Origin: Affinundibacterium baiyunense
Lineage (GTDB): Bacteria > Pseudomonadota > Gammaproteobacteria > Burkholderiales > Burkholderiaceae_D
Length of the DNA stretch: 64,000 nt
NCBI RefSeq assembly: GCF_018139645.1
Contig: NZ_JAGSPM010000003.1
Location: 186,001-250,000 of the forward strand
Direction of reading: 5' to 3'
Shown piece after piece: positions 8,490-17,649 of this stretch. A program made the position numbers and the translations under genes. The notes beneath the pieces were generated by a model, which was given only the letters and a program-made list of their open reading frames with translations, searched no databases and was not told where the DNA came from. Each line of letters starts with the position of its first letter. Positions within the stretch are counted from its first letter, which is position 1.

Positions 8490-9452
8490 TCAAGCTTGTG
8501 GCAAGGCTGGCACTGGCTGCGAAATGCGCAAACGTAAAATACGTTCAAAATGTGTAGGATCATGTGGTGTCAACATTTCTGCATCGCGCGGCTGATAAAA
8601 ATCATATACACGCGATAGCCAAAACCGGAAAGCAGCAGCGCGCAACATCGCTTGCCACGCTTGCGATTCTTCGACGGTAAATGGTCGAACTGCATGATAA
8701 GCGTTTAACATCGCTTGCACGCGTGCCATATCTAACTCGCCGCTCGCTAAATCAATACACCAATCATTAATCGTCACCGCCACATCAAACAACCAAGTAT
8801 CACAACCAGCAAAATAAAAATCGAAGAATCCGGTTAATTTCTCACCATCAAACATCACATTATTGCGAAACAAATCAGCATGTACTGGCCCAGTTGCCAA
8901 TGCCTTGTATGTTGGAGTCAATGCAAATGCAGATTGAAATGCAATCTCATCCTGCATCAATTGTCGATTCTCTGCGGATAAAAATTCCAACACTTTGGGT
9001 ACAGTTATCTGCCACCAATCAAGTGAGCGCAAATTAGCTTGATGAATCGTAAAATCACGCCCCGCCAAATGCATACGCGCCAGCATCGTACCAACTTCAG
9101 CACAGTGCACAGGCTGCGGCTCCATTTGCGAGCTGCCATTAAGTTTACTCACAATCGCTGCAGGCTTACCATGCAATGCAACGCATAACTCACCATCCGC
9201 ATTCGCAATTGGTGCTGGTACCAACACACCACGGTCTGCTAAATGACGCATTAATTTCAAGTAAAACGGCAATTGCTCGAAATTTAAATTTTCGAAAATA
9301 GTCAGAACATATTCGCCCTGCTCTGTATCGATAAAAAAATTACTGTTTTCAATGCCTGAAGCAATACCACGTATATTCAACGCCTTACCAAGCGGGAATT
9401 GCGTCATCCAAGGCGCAAGATCTTCTAATGTTACCGATGTAAATACAGCCAT
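8490..9452 (-). CDS. thrB: Homoserine kinase ThrB (APH-fold type)
   Basis: A 320-aa homoserine kinase of the aminoglycoside-phosphotransferase-like class used by pseudomonads and Burkholderiales, phosphorylating homoserine in threonine synthesis. The start [16 protein letters not shown] and the [12 protein letters not shown] nucleotide loop near 29-40 are diagnostic. The catalytic loop HADLFRNN is at 191-198, followed by the Mg-binding DFYFAG at 211-216. Neighbours polA and the DUF2782 gene are the usual ones in this group. Confidence 0.94.
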   Translation of the reverse strand: MAVFTSVTLEDLAPWMTQFPLGKALNIRGIASGIENSNFFIDTEQGEYVLTIFENLNFEQLPFYLKLMRHLADRGVLVPAPIANADGELCVALHGKPAAIVSKLNGSSQMEPQPVHCAEVGTMLARMHLAGRDFTIHQANLRSLDWWQITVPKVLEFLSAENRQLMQDEIAFQSAFALTPTYKALATGPVHADLFRNNVMFDGEKLTGFFDFYFAGCDTWLFDVAVTINDWCIDLASGELDMARVQAMLNAYHAVRPFTVEESQAWQAMLRAAAFRFWLSRVYDFYQPRDAEMLTPHDPTHFERILRLRISQPVPALPQA

Positions 9453-9613
9453 GTCTATCCACTATCAATGATGGGATCTCTAACAACGCCAATTCTTCCT
9501 TAGCAAAGACACGAACGCGATACAGCCCTCACAAGTCATGCCATGCATTCATTGTGAAAGATCATTGATCGTTGCCAAGCATCACAAGGACATTTCGAAA
9601 AGTAGAGTTACCC

Positions 9614-10141
9614 TTATTTTTTCTCTGCCGGCATCGAAACCGACGCTGCGCTCGCTGCATTTGCAGAAGCGGGAGTCGATGCAGCTTTCGCTGCTGGAGG
9701 CGCTACTGATTTGGTAGAACCAGTCTTTGAAGTAGAGTAAGGGCCTGGTGATAACACAGGTAAAGATTCGACTTCTTTAGTCTCTTTCTTGCCGCCGAAT
9801 TCCATTACTTTCCATTGCGCTGCGCGATTAGCATCACCTTCTGGGGTGCCTTTCGGCGCATTGTTTGGTTTCACCGTGTAGGTGCTTTTGCCAGTACGAA
9901 CCTGGACTTCAGTTACTTTACCGTTGTCTTTACGCTCAACGGTTTTTAACTTATTACTTTCTTGCTTAATCAATTTAATATCAGAATCTGGACCCTCTTC
10001 CAATTTTTCTAATTTTGGTGGCGGTGGTGCCGTCTTTTCTTGCGCCAACACAGTTGCTGGTGCCGAAATAGCAAAACAGGCCATCACAAAAGTCGTAATA
10101 AGACTGGAAAGGCTGGAAACAGAGGTCGATGAGCTTTTCAT
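9614..10141 (-). CDS. DUF2782-family exported protein
   Basis: About 175 aa. The signal peptide (hydrophobic core roughly residues 12-33, ending TVLAQ) is followed by a proline/lysine-rich linker. The DUF2782 core contains DSDIKLIKQESNKLKTVERK and VTEVQVRTGKSTYTVKP. The C-terminal tail is low-complexity Ala/Ser (AAKAASTPASANAASAASV). The ATG at 10141 was chosen because it gives the signal peptide directly; longer upstream frames add about 50 unlikely residues. It sits between thrB and the polA locus, a conserved arrangement. Probably periplasmic; function unknown. Confidence 0.75.
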   Translation of the reverse strand: MKSSSTSVSSLSSLITTFVMACFAISAPATVLAQEKTAPPPPKLEKLEEGPDSDIKLIKQESNKLKTVERKDNGKVTEVQVRTGKSTYTVKPNNAPKGTPEGDANRAAQWKVMEFGGKKETKEVESLPVLSPGPYSTSKTGSTKSVAPPAAKAASTPASANAASAASVSMPAEKK

Positions 10142-10373
10142 GATTTTCACTTTAGATTCAATAGAAATGCGAACAATTGCCCAGCATTGTAACAAAGCCC
10201 GGGCGTCCTTAGCAGGAAAGTCGTGCGATGATGTGTTACCGACGATTACCATCGCACACTTTTTATAGAAACACGCCAACAAATAAACCATGTTGGTGAA
10301 AAGTTTGTGTGCAATGTCTCACTAGTGCTCACGCTGACTATAGTCTCGCACATGGAGCGAATTTTCAAATATC

Positions 10374-11111
10374 TTACAGATACAACATGCGTTGGCGTTC
10401 TTCGTCCGATGGTTCAATATTATGCGCTTCATAAAACGCAAAAATCGCATCAACAATATTTGCTGGCTCATCGATCACTTGTACCAAATTCAAATCCTTA
10501 TCTTCAATCAAACCCATATCAGCCATTTGTGAACGAATCCAATCTAAAAATCCCTGCCAAAAACCAGTACCTACCAAAATCACGGGTATGCGCTTACTTT
10601 TTCCAGTTTGCATCAAGGTTAGCACTTCCATCAATTCATCCATGGTGCCGAAACCACCAGGAAAAATAATGTACGCATCGGCATACTTGACGAACGACAC
10701 TTTACGCGCAAAAAAATGCCGAAAATTTAAGGAAATATTTTGCCAAGGATTAGTTTTTTGCTCGTGTGGTAATTCAATATTCAAACCAACCGATGCAGAA
10801 GCTCCTTCAAAAGCACCGCGATTGGCAGCTTCCATGATGCCGGGACCGCCACCAGAAATCACCGCAAAACCTTCATCGGATAATCGTTTCGCGACATCGA
10901 CGCATTGTTGATAATACGGATTTTCAGGCTTAATTCGGGCAGAACCGAAGATAGTTACAGCGGGGCCAAGTGCCGACAGACGTTCGGTAGATTCGATAAA
11001 CTCTGCCATAATCGTGAACATATGCCATGACTCACGTGCCTTCAAGGCGGTTGCCTTGTCTTTGTCCGTGATCTGGCGCAATTTTAAAATTCTTTTTCCG
11101 CTGTCATTCAT
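10374..11111 (-). CDS. LOG-family nucleotide phosphoribohydrolase (TIGR00730-like)
   Basis: A 245-aa LYSINE DECARBOXYLASE-LIKE / LOG family protein. The hallmark motifs GGGPGIME (87-94) and PGGFGTMDE (151-159) form the nucleotide-binding and catalytic site that hydrolyses cytokinin-riboside or other nucleoside 5'-monophosphates. Start choice: the ATG at 11111 has AAGGA 7 bp upstream, whereas the frame can be extended only to a TTG that would overlap polA. The start codon lies 12 bp from the divergent polA ATG. The natural bacterial substrate is uncertain. Confidence 0.88.
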   Translation of the reverse strand: MNDSGKRILKLRQITDKDKATALKARESWHMFTIMAEFIESTERLSALGPAVTIFGSARIKPENPYYQQCVDVAKRLSDEGFAVISGGGPGIMEAANRGAFEGASASVGLNIELPHEQKTNPWQNISLNFRHFFARKVSFVKYADAYIIFPGGFGTMDELMEVLTLMQTGKSKRIPVILVGTGFWQGFLDWIRSQMADMGLIEDKDLNLVQVIDEPANIVDAIFAFYEAHNIEPSDEERQRMLYL

Positions 11112-11123
11112 ACCCAAATCCTT

Positions 11124-13910
11124 ATGCAAAAAACTCTGTTATTAGTCGACGGCTCTAGCTATTTATACCGCGCATTCCACGCCCTACCTGATTTGCGCAA
11201 TATGCGCGGCGAACCGACTGGCGCGATACATGGCATGGTCAATATGATGCGCAAGCTGCGCCAAGATTATCCCGCAGCTTACATGGCTTGTGTGTTTGAT
11301 GCCAAGGGCAAGACTTTCCGCGACGATCTGTATCCTGAATATAAAGCACAGCGCGCACCAATGCCAGACGATTTGCGCTTACAAATCGAACCAATTCATC
11401 AAGCCGTGGCAGCCATGGGTTGGCCTATTTTGATGGTAGAAGGCGTCGAAGCCGACGACGTAATCGGCACGCTCGCGGTCGAAGCCACCGCGCGCGGCAT
11501 GAATACCATCATCTCCACCGGCGATAAAGATTTGGCGCAATTGGTGAATACCAACGTCACCTTGATCAACACCATGAGCAATGAAAAACTCGATGAAGCA
11601 GGCGTGCTCGCCAAATTCGGCGTACCACCGAATCGCATCATCGACTATTTAACCCTAATCGGCGACACCGTTGATAACGTCCCTGGCGTGACCAAATGCG
11701 GCCCAAAAACAGCGGTGAAATGGCTGACCGAATACGATAGCTTAGATGGCGTAATCGCCAATGCCGACAAGATCAAAGGCGTGGTCGGTGACAATCTGCG
11801 TGCGGCCTTAGATTGGTTGCCACAAGGTCGTGTCTTAATTACGGTGAAAACCGATTGCGACTTAGCAGGACATCACATTTCCATCGATGAGTCGCTCAAG
11901 GCCAAAGAGGAAAATCGCGAAGAAATGATCGCGTTCTTGCAGCATCAAGGCTTCAAGAGTTTATTACGCGAATTTGGCGTTGATCCAGTAGCCGGTTCTG
12001 CACCAGCCAAAGCAGCATCTGCGCAAGGTGGATTATTTGGCGAGGATGCTGCTAACGATTCCGCGGTAAGCAAAGCAGCTATCACGATTCCTGCAGCACC
12101 TGCGGTTACGCAATATGAAACGGTCTTGACCGAAGCTCAGCTCGATGTGTGGTTAGATAAAATCAATCAAGCCGCCCTCACCTCAGTTGATACCGAAACC
12201 ACCTCATTAGAACCGATGAACGCACAAATGGTCGGCATTTCTTTGTGCTGCGAAGCGGGCATCGCTGCGTATATTCCACTCGCACACAATTATCCGGGCG
12301 CACCAGAGCAATTAAGTCGCGAATTCGTTTTAGGTAAAATGAAGGCATGGTTAGAAGATGCCAGCAAAGCCAAAGTCGGACAAAACCTCAAATACGACAC
12401 GCACATTTTCGCTAATCACGGCGTGCATTTACGCGGCATTCTGCACGACACTTTGCTGCAATCTTATGTATTTGAATCCCACAAATCGCACGACATGGAT
12501 AGCCTCGCGCTACGCCACTTAGAACGCAAAACGATTAGTTTTGAAGAAGTCTGCGGCAAAGGTGCATCACAAATCGGTTTTGATCAAGTGGACATCGAAC
12601 GCGCCACCGCCTACGCTGCGGAAGATGCCGACATCACTTTGCAATTGCATCAAGCGATGTGGCCACAAGTTGAACCTTACGACAAGCTACGCTTCATCTA
12701 CGACAAGATCGAATTACCGACATCAATCGTTTTGCAAAAAATAGAACGCAATGGCGTCTTGATCAATCGCGATTTACTCGCCACCCAATCACATGAAATC
12801 GGCAATCGCTTATTAGAGCTGGAACAAAAAGCCTACGAGCTAGCGGAACAACCGTTTAACTTAAATTCGCCCAAACAACTCGGTGAAATTTTCTTCGGCA
12901 AACTCGGCCTGCCTGTCGTCAAAAAAACACCATCAGGCGCACCATCGACCGATGAAGAAGTCTTACAAAAACTGGCTGAGGATTACCCATTACCCAAAGT
13001 GCTGTTGGAATACCGCGGCCTCGCCAAACTCAAATCGACCTACACCGACAAGCTACCAAAAATGGTCAACAGCGAAACCGGTCGCGTCCACACCAACTAC
13101 GCGCAAGCAGTGGCGGTCACAGGTCGCTTGGCATCGAACGATCCTAACTTACAAAACATTCCCGTTCGCACCGCCGAAGGCCGCCGCATTCGCGAGGCCT
13201 TTGTCGCCGCACCGGGCAATAGCATCGTCTCCGCCGACTATTCCCAAATCGAATTACGCATCATGGCGCACATCTCAGGCGACGCAAGTTTGCTCAAAGC
13301 TTTTGCCGATGGCGAAGATGTACATAGAGCCACCGCATCGGAGATTTTTGGTGTGCCATTAGCCGAAGTGACTAGCGAACAACGACGCTACGCCAAAGTA
13401 ATTAACTTCGGACTGATCTACGGCATGAGTGCCTTTGGCTTGGCCGGCAACTTAGGTATAGAACGCAGCGCCGCCCAAAGCTACATCGATAAGTATTTCC
13501 AACGTTACCCAGGCGTCGCCCAATACATGGCCGACACTCGACTACAAGCCAAAGCCCACGGCTACGTCGAAACCGTGTTCGGCCGCCGACTCTGGCTACC
13601 AGAAATCAACAGCCCCAACGGCCCACGCCGCCAAGGCGCAGAACGCGCTGCGATCAACGCCCCTATGCAAGGCACGGCGGCAGACTTGATTAAGCTAGCG
13701 ATGATTGCGGTGCAGACTTGGTTAGAAACGGATGGTTTGCAATCGAAAATGATTATGCAAGTGCATGATGAATTGGTGTTGGAAGTGGTGGCAGAGGAAT
13801 TGGAATTGGTGAAGCGCAAGTTGCCGGAGTTGATGGCTGGGGTAGCTGAGTTGAAGGTGCCTTTGCTTGCTGAGGTGGGAGTTGGGTTGAATTGGGAAGA
13901 GGCGCATTAG
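11124..13910 (+). CDS. polA: DNA polymerase I
   Basis: A full-length 928-aa Pol I. The N-terminal 5'-3' exonuclease domain (about 1-290) begins LLLVDGSSYLYRAFHAL and contains the GVEADDVIGTLA acidic cluster. The 3'-5' exonuclease is intact, with the first acidic pair in SVDTETTSLEP near 355. The polymerase domain (about 550-928) carries motif A VSADYSQIELRIM, the O-helix RRYAKVINFGLIYGMSAFGL and motif C MQVHDELVLE. The Ala/Pro-rich inter-domain linker near 290-330 is normal. Only 12 bp separate its ATG from the divergent LOG gene, and no good SD is visible. Confidence 0.98.
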   Translation: MQKTLLLVDGSSYLYRAFHALPDLRNMRGEPTGAIHGMVNMMRKLRQDYPAAYMACVFDAKGKTFRDDLYPEYKAQRAPMPDDLRLQIEPIHQAVAAMGWPILMVEGVEADDVIGTLAVEATARGMNTIISTGDKDLAQLVNTNVTLINTMSNEKLDEAGVLAKFGVPPNRIIDYLTLIGDTVDNVPGVTKCGPKTAVKWLTEYDSLDGVIANADKIKGVVGDNLRAALDWLPQGRVLITVKTDCDLAGHHISIDESLKAKEENREEMIAFLQHQGFKSLLREFGVDPVAGSAPAKAASAQGGLFGEDAANDSAVSKAAITIPAAPAVTQYETVLTEAQLDVWLDKINQAALTSVDTETTSLEPMNAQMVGISLCCEAGIAAYIPLAHNYPGAPEQLSREFVLGKMKAWLEDASKAKVGQNLKYDTHIFANHGVHLRGILHDTLLQSYVFESHKSHDMDSLALRHLERKTISFEEVCGKGASQIGFDQVDIERATAYAAEDADITLQLHQAMWPQVEPYDKLRFIYDKIELPTSIVLQKIERNGVLINRDLLATQSHEIGNRLLELEQKAYELAEQPFNLNSPKQLGEIFFGKLGLPVVKKTPSGAPSTDEEVLQKLAEDYPLPKVLLEYRGLAKLKSTYTDKLPKMVNSETGRVHTNYAQAVAVTGRLASNDPNLQNIPVRTAEGRRIREAFVAAPGNSIVSADYSQIELRIMAHISGDASLLKAFADGEDVHRATASEIFGVPLAEVTSEQRRYAKVINFGLIYGMSAFGLAGNLGIERSAAQSYIDKYFQRYPGVAQYMADTRLQAKAHGYVETVFGRRLWLPEINSPNGPRRQGAERAAINAPMQGTAADLIKLAMIAVQTWLETDGLQSKMIMQVHDELVLEVVAEELELVKRKLPELMAGVAELKVPLLAEVGVGLNWEEAH

Positions 13911-13923
13911 TCATCCTCAGCAA

Positions 13924-14017
13924 TCCAATTTTCGGGCACTGCGCGTTGTTGCTTGTCCTCGCAATACAAATGTATTGCTCCGGGAAGCGCCTAGCGCAGC
14001 ATCCCGAGAATTGAATT
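13924..14017 (+). repeat. 94-bp palindromic element, copy A (after polA)
   Basis: An imperfect palindrome: left arm TCCAATTTTCGGG...CTGCGC, right arm GCGCAG...CCCGAGAATTGAATT. The centre contains GTTGTTGC and a short GCAATAC/GTATTGC inverted repeat. It starts 13 bp after the polA stop. It is the same length and orientation as copy B after ffh (48659-48752), with conserved arms and a diverged centre. Confidence 0.7.
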
Positions 14018-14187
14018 GTTGAGGCGCCTGTTTGAGAAATTGTTTTGATTTTGAAGCGTATCAAGAGCCGACGCACATTGCACCGTCCGACAGTCACTTG
14101 ATAAACGCGCTTGATAAACAAAGAGATAGCTTAATTATTTGATCTATTGATTCTCATAAATGCTTAATTTTATTTGGAGTTGAAAAA

Positions 14188-15081
14188 TTGAAGTTATTTA
14201 GTTCAAGGAAAAAACAAGCCCAGAAATTTCACGAACTAGGGCAGGCACAAAGTGATGAAGGTAACGATTTAGAAGCAATAACTTCATATATGAAAGCTAT
14301 CGAACTAGATCCGCAAAAATCCGAAAGTTTTTATAATCTTGGATTAATTTACAAATACAAAGGCGAGTGGGAAAAGTCACTTGAATTCAATGCAGAAGCT
14401 AACAGGCTAGATCCTGATGATGAAGCAGCACGATGGAACTTGGCAATAGCAGCGACCGCATTAAGAAATTGGCCAATTGCTCGAAAGGCTTGGGCAGACA
14501 ATGGAATTGCACTCGAAGGAGAATCTGGGGCTATAGACATGAATTTTGGAATTGCACCAGTTCGTTTAAATCCAGATGAAGACGGTGAAGTAGTTTGGGC
14601 AACTAGAATCGATCCCGTTCGCGCACGAATTGATAACATTCCCTTTAAAGAATCAGGATTTAAACACGGCGATATTGTGTTGCACGACGGCGCGCCAGTT
14701 GGTAGCAGAAAAATTGGCGAAAGAGAATATTCTGTATTTAATGTATTAGAGTTATTCGAGGAGTCGGATTACACAACAACTGAAGCAATCGTTTTAATTG
14801 AAAGCAATGAAGACCTCGAAATATTGGAAAAACTCTTTTCGTCGACACCACACTATTTCGAGGACTGGTCATCAAATATTCGAATCCTTTGTAAACAATG
14901 CAGTGAGGGCGAGCCGCACGAGCAACATGATGTTGAATTAAAAGAAGTGTGGAATCCAAAAAGAAATCTTGGCATCGCGGTACTAAAAAATGAATCAGTA
15001 TCAGAGATATTCGATGTTTGGCAAAAAGAGTGCGGTGGCCGATTATTAGAAATAATCGAGACAGTTCAAGATTCTGTATAG
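14188..15081 (+). CDS. TPR-repeat protein of unknown function
   Basis: A 297-aa cytoplasmic protein with no signal peptide. Residues 9-75 are two clear tetratricopeptide repeats (FHELGQAQSDEGNDLEAITSYMKAIELDP, then SFYNLGLIYKYKGEWEKSLEFNAEANRLDP). The rest is an acidic domain that I cannot name. The start is TTG with GGAG 9-12 bp upstream (TTTGGAGTTGAAAAATTG); no ATG fits the TPR start. It is A/T-rich compared with polA next door, and the flanking repeats suggest a mobile neighbourhood. The TPR implies protein-protein interaction only. Confidence 0.65.
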   Translation: MKLFSSRKKQAQKFHELGQAQSDEGNDLEAITSYMKAIELDPQKSESFYNLGLIYKYKGEWEKSLEFNAEANRLDPDDEAARWNLAIAATALRNWPIARKAWADNGIALEGESGAIDMNFGIAPVRLNPDEDGEVVWATRIDPVRARIDNIPFKESGFKHGDIVLHDGAPVGSRKIGEREYSVFNVLELFEESDYTTTEAIVLIESNEDLEILEKLFSSTPHYFEDWSSNIRILCKQCSEGEPHEQHDVELKEVWNPKRNLGIAVLKNESVSEIFDVWQKECGGRLLEIIETVQDSV

Positions 15082-15113
15082 ATACCACGGAGTTCACCAA
15101 TCCCGTAAGCCTT

Positions 15114-15243
15114 GTAGAGTGGGCACGCTTTTTGTGCCCACGCGGAATGCTTGGTTTCTCAACAAAATTTGTTCGCTGTACCTTATTCTTATCACCTTTT
15201 CCCGTCATAACGCGCGGGAACGATGATGCCGTGCCCACCCTAC
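15114..15243. repeat. 130-bp inverted-repeat-bounded element (MITE-like)
   Basis: The ends are inverted repeats, GTAGAGTGGGCACG and CGTGCCCACCCTAC, matching 13 of 14. Just inside the left end is a strong hairpin GTGGGCAC - 7 nt - GTGCCCAC (15119-15141). There is no gene within. Such GTAGGGTGGGCACG elements are common dispersed repeats in proteobacteria. The left hairpin might also act as a terminator for the TPR gene. Confidence 0.6.
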
Positions 15244-15280
15244 GAATTTAATCAACCCAAAACGGTCTAACAAAAACCCA

Positions 15281-16195
15281 ATGAACTTTCAAATCCGCCC
15301 TCTCTTACTGATCACTAGCATCACCATTCTCAGCCTAACCCAAACCGCAAACGCCAACAGAATCGGCATCAAAATGCCAAGCGAACCAAAGCTAATATCT
15401 GCACCAACCGCTTGCAAATCGCTAGACGATTGGAACGAGCCAACCCATGCGCGTAGGATTTATGGCAATACTTGGTATGTCGGTACTTGCGGGATCAGCG
15501 TCGTGTTAATCGCAACACCGAACGGTCATGTCTTGATTGATAGCGCACCGCAAAAAGCGTCGGAAGCGGTGCGGCAAAACATTCTATCTTTGGGTGTCAA
15601 ACTGAGTGACATCAAAACGATTTTGATCACACATGAACATCATGATCACATGGGTGGTTTGGCTAGTATGCAAGCCGCAACTGAGGCGAAGGTATTGAGT
15701 CGCAGTAATATCGTCGATGTTCTGAAATCGGGAAAAAATGATCGTCGTGATCCGCAGTTTGATGAGTTATCTGGCTTTGATCCAGTTGCGAATGTGCATG
15801 CGTTTGAGGATGCAGGTACGATCGCCATCGGTGATAAAAAGATTCAACACTTGCCCATGGCGGGTCATGCACCTGGCGGTTCGGGTTGGACTTGGCAAGA
15901 GTGCGAGAAATCTGTTTGCAAGAATCTCGTATTTGCCGATAGTTTAGGATCGATTTCTGATGCGACTTATCGCTATTCCGCACCCGATTCTTTGGCAAAT
16001 GCACTGCGCGAAAGTAGTCAGCGTGTAGCGAAAACTGCCTGCGATATTCTGATCACCGGTCATGGCACCGCGAGTGATCTGCTGGCTCGTTTGGATGGTG
16101 CAAAACCCTTAGCCGACACACAAGCCTGTGTAAATTATGCGCAAACGGGAATGCTGCGGTTGGAAGAACGTTTAAAAAAAGAGATGGTTAAGTAA
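15281..16195 (+). CDS. Subclass B3 metallo-beta-lactamase
   Basis: A 304-aa secreted zinc hydrolase. The signal peptide spans about residues 1-26 (LLLITSITILSLTQTANA). The zinc ligands of subclass B3 are all present: H118, H120, D122 and H123 in ITHEHHDHMGG; H196 in MAGHAPGGSGWTW; and H261 in LITGHGTASD. The PGGSGWTW and FADSLGSISDATYRY segments are subclass B3-like. It is monocistronic, with no regulator beside it, so it is probably a resident chromosomal gene. Activity against a given beta-lactam cannot be read from sequence. Confidence 0.88.
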   Translation: MNFQIRPLLLITSITILSLTQTANANRIGIKMPSEPKLISAPTACKSLDDWNEPTHARRIYGNTWYVGTCGISVVLIATPNGHVLIDSAPQKASEAVRQNILSLGVKLSDIKTILITHEHHDHMGGLASMQAATEAKVLSRSNIVDVLKSGKNDRRDPQFDELSGFDPVANVHAFEDAGTIAIGDKKIQHLPMAGHAPGGSGWTWQECEKSVCKNLVFADSLGSISDATYRYSAPDSLANALRESSQRVAKTACDILITGHGTASDLLARLDGAKPLADTQACVNYAQTGMLRLEERLKKEMVK

Positions 16196-16357
16196 AAAGG
16201 TATCGCTGAAAACAAAAGCAAGAAAGCAAACACGTGATGAGCATAATCAGTATATGCCCATCAACATCACAACAAGCTTCGGAACATGCTAGCAGATCGA
16301 ATTAGAGATGCTTTAATTGTAGCGACTGCCCGATATCACCATCGTGTACATCGACAA

Positions 16358-17338
16358 CTATTTTATCAAAGCCTGATACAAATTAAACACGCTGACCAAG
16401 CTGATTAAGCTACCGACCAAGATCAACAAAGTCTTTGGTTTTAAGTGCTTGGTAACAAATGCGGCAAACGGCGCAGCCACTAAGCCACCCAAGGCTAAAC
16501 CCGCGACTAAGATCCATACTGTGTGATCCAAGATAGAAAAGAACGATGCCGCGACCACGATGGTTAAAAAGAACTCGGCAAAATTGACCGTACCAATCGT
16601 GGTACGTGGGTCTTGTCCTGAACCAACCAATGAGGTTGTCACGATTGGTCCCCAACCACCACCGCCTGTGGTATCCATTAATCCGCCAAAGAATGCGAGT
16701 GGAACGACCTTTTTTGTATTGATATCCGACTTGGCTTTGATTTGACGAAAGGCTTTACTAATAACGTAAACGCCCATCAATAGAAGATACAAACTGATAT
16801 AGGGCTTGAGCGCTTTACCATCAATACTACTCAAAATATAAGTACCAACCAGCGCGCCGATGATGCCCGGCACGAGTAAGCCAAAGAATAATTTCTTATT
16901 CACGTTACCCATTTTTAAATGCGCTACACCCGACACGCCTGTCGTGAAGACCTCGGCCAAGTGCGTTGCGCCGCTCGCTAACGCCGGTGGCGCACCTGCC
17001 GCGAGCAAAAAGCTACTTGAAGTAATACCGTAAGCCATACCCAATGCGCCATCAATCACTTGTGCTAAGAACCCAACACCAACGGCACTCCAAAACAAAG
17101 GATCGTATAAGGTTTGCGTTATCAGCGCCATGCCGGTTTGTTGATTACCGCCGAAGAACAAGCGAAACACCAAATACACAACTAAGCCGAGCAAGATCGC
17201 TACCACTGCATAACTCAATATCCGCAAAATCGGATGCTCATGCGCATGCGTCACTTCGTATTCGATAGGAGGCAATGCCAGTGCTTCGTGCTCTGGATTG
17301 ATGCTTCTATCATCAAGATCGATATGACGGATTTTCAT
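16358..17338 (-). CDS. TauE/SafE (TSUP) family sulfite/organosulfur exporter-like protein
   Basis: A 326-aa permease of the 4-toluene-sulfonate uptake / sulfite exporter family. A ~40-residue cytoplasmic N-terminus precedes one extra helix (ILSYAVVAILLGLVVYLVFRLFF) and then the usual TSUP core of about seven helices. Core motifs are GFLAQVIDGALGMAYGITSSSF near 95 and GGLMDTTGGGGWGPIVTTSL in the second half. The two repeats with GG-rich loops are the family hallmark. The substrate is unknown. Confidence 0.85.
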   Translation of the reverse strand: MKIRHIDLDDRSINPEHEALALPPIEYEVTHAHEHPILRILSYAVVAILLGLVVYLVFRLFFGGNQQTGMALITQTLYDPLFWSAVGVGFLAQVIDGALGMAYGITSSSFLLAAGAPPALASGATHLAEVFTTGVSGVAHLKMGNVNKKLFFGLLVPGIIGALVGTYILSSIDGKALKPYISLYLLLMGVYVISKAFRQIKAKSDINTKKVVPLAFFGGLMDTTGGGGWGPIVTTSLVGSGQDPRTTIGTVNFAEFFLTIVVAASFFSILDHTVWILVAGLALGGLVAAPFAAFVTKHLKPKTLLILVGSLISLVSVFNLYQALIK

Positions 17339-17649
17339 ATTGGCTTAGGGGCTGGATTTCATTCAGAAGCGGCGATGATAACTAAATCAACTCAAATTCA
17401 AAACAATAGAATAACTATTTGCTTATGCAAAAGTTCTGTATCGCTGCAATTAAATAGAACCGTAGCGCTTTGTCTACCACTAAAAATATTGCAGAGTGAT
17501 TCGGATGGGTTTTACACTGGTTGTGTCGAATTTTCGGCCAACTTTCAGCGAACTTTCAATGAAATCACTAATCAAAGTCTAGCGATCAGCATCCACTTTC
17601 GCCAAAAACAGAAAATAACAATCACACAAGCCAAACATAGGAGACTTTC
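17339..17649. other. Intergenic region between divergent genes
   Basis: This 311-bp A/T-rich stretch lies between the TSUP gene (minus) and the M28 peptidase (plus). Both promoters must lie here, but no convincing -35/-10 pair, operator or small gene was seen. Confidence 0.5.

Noticed and set aside
12883-13362. 159-codon frame inside polA
   Set aside because: Shadow frame of polA, which is intact with all motifs.
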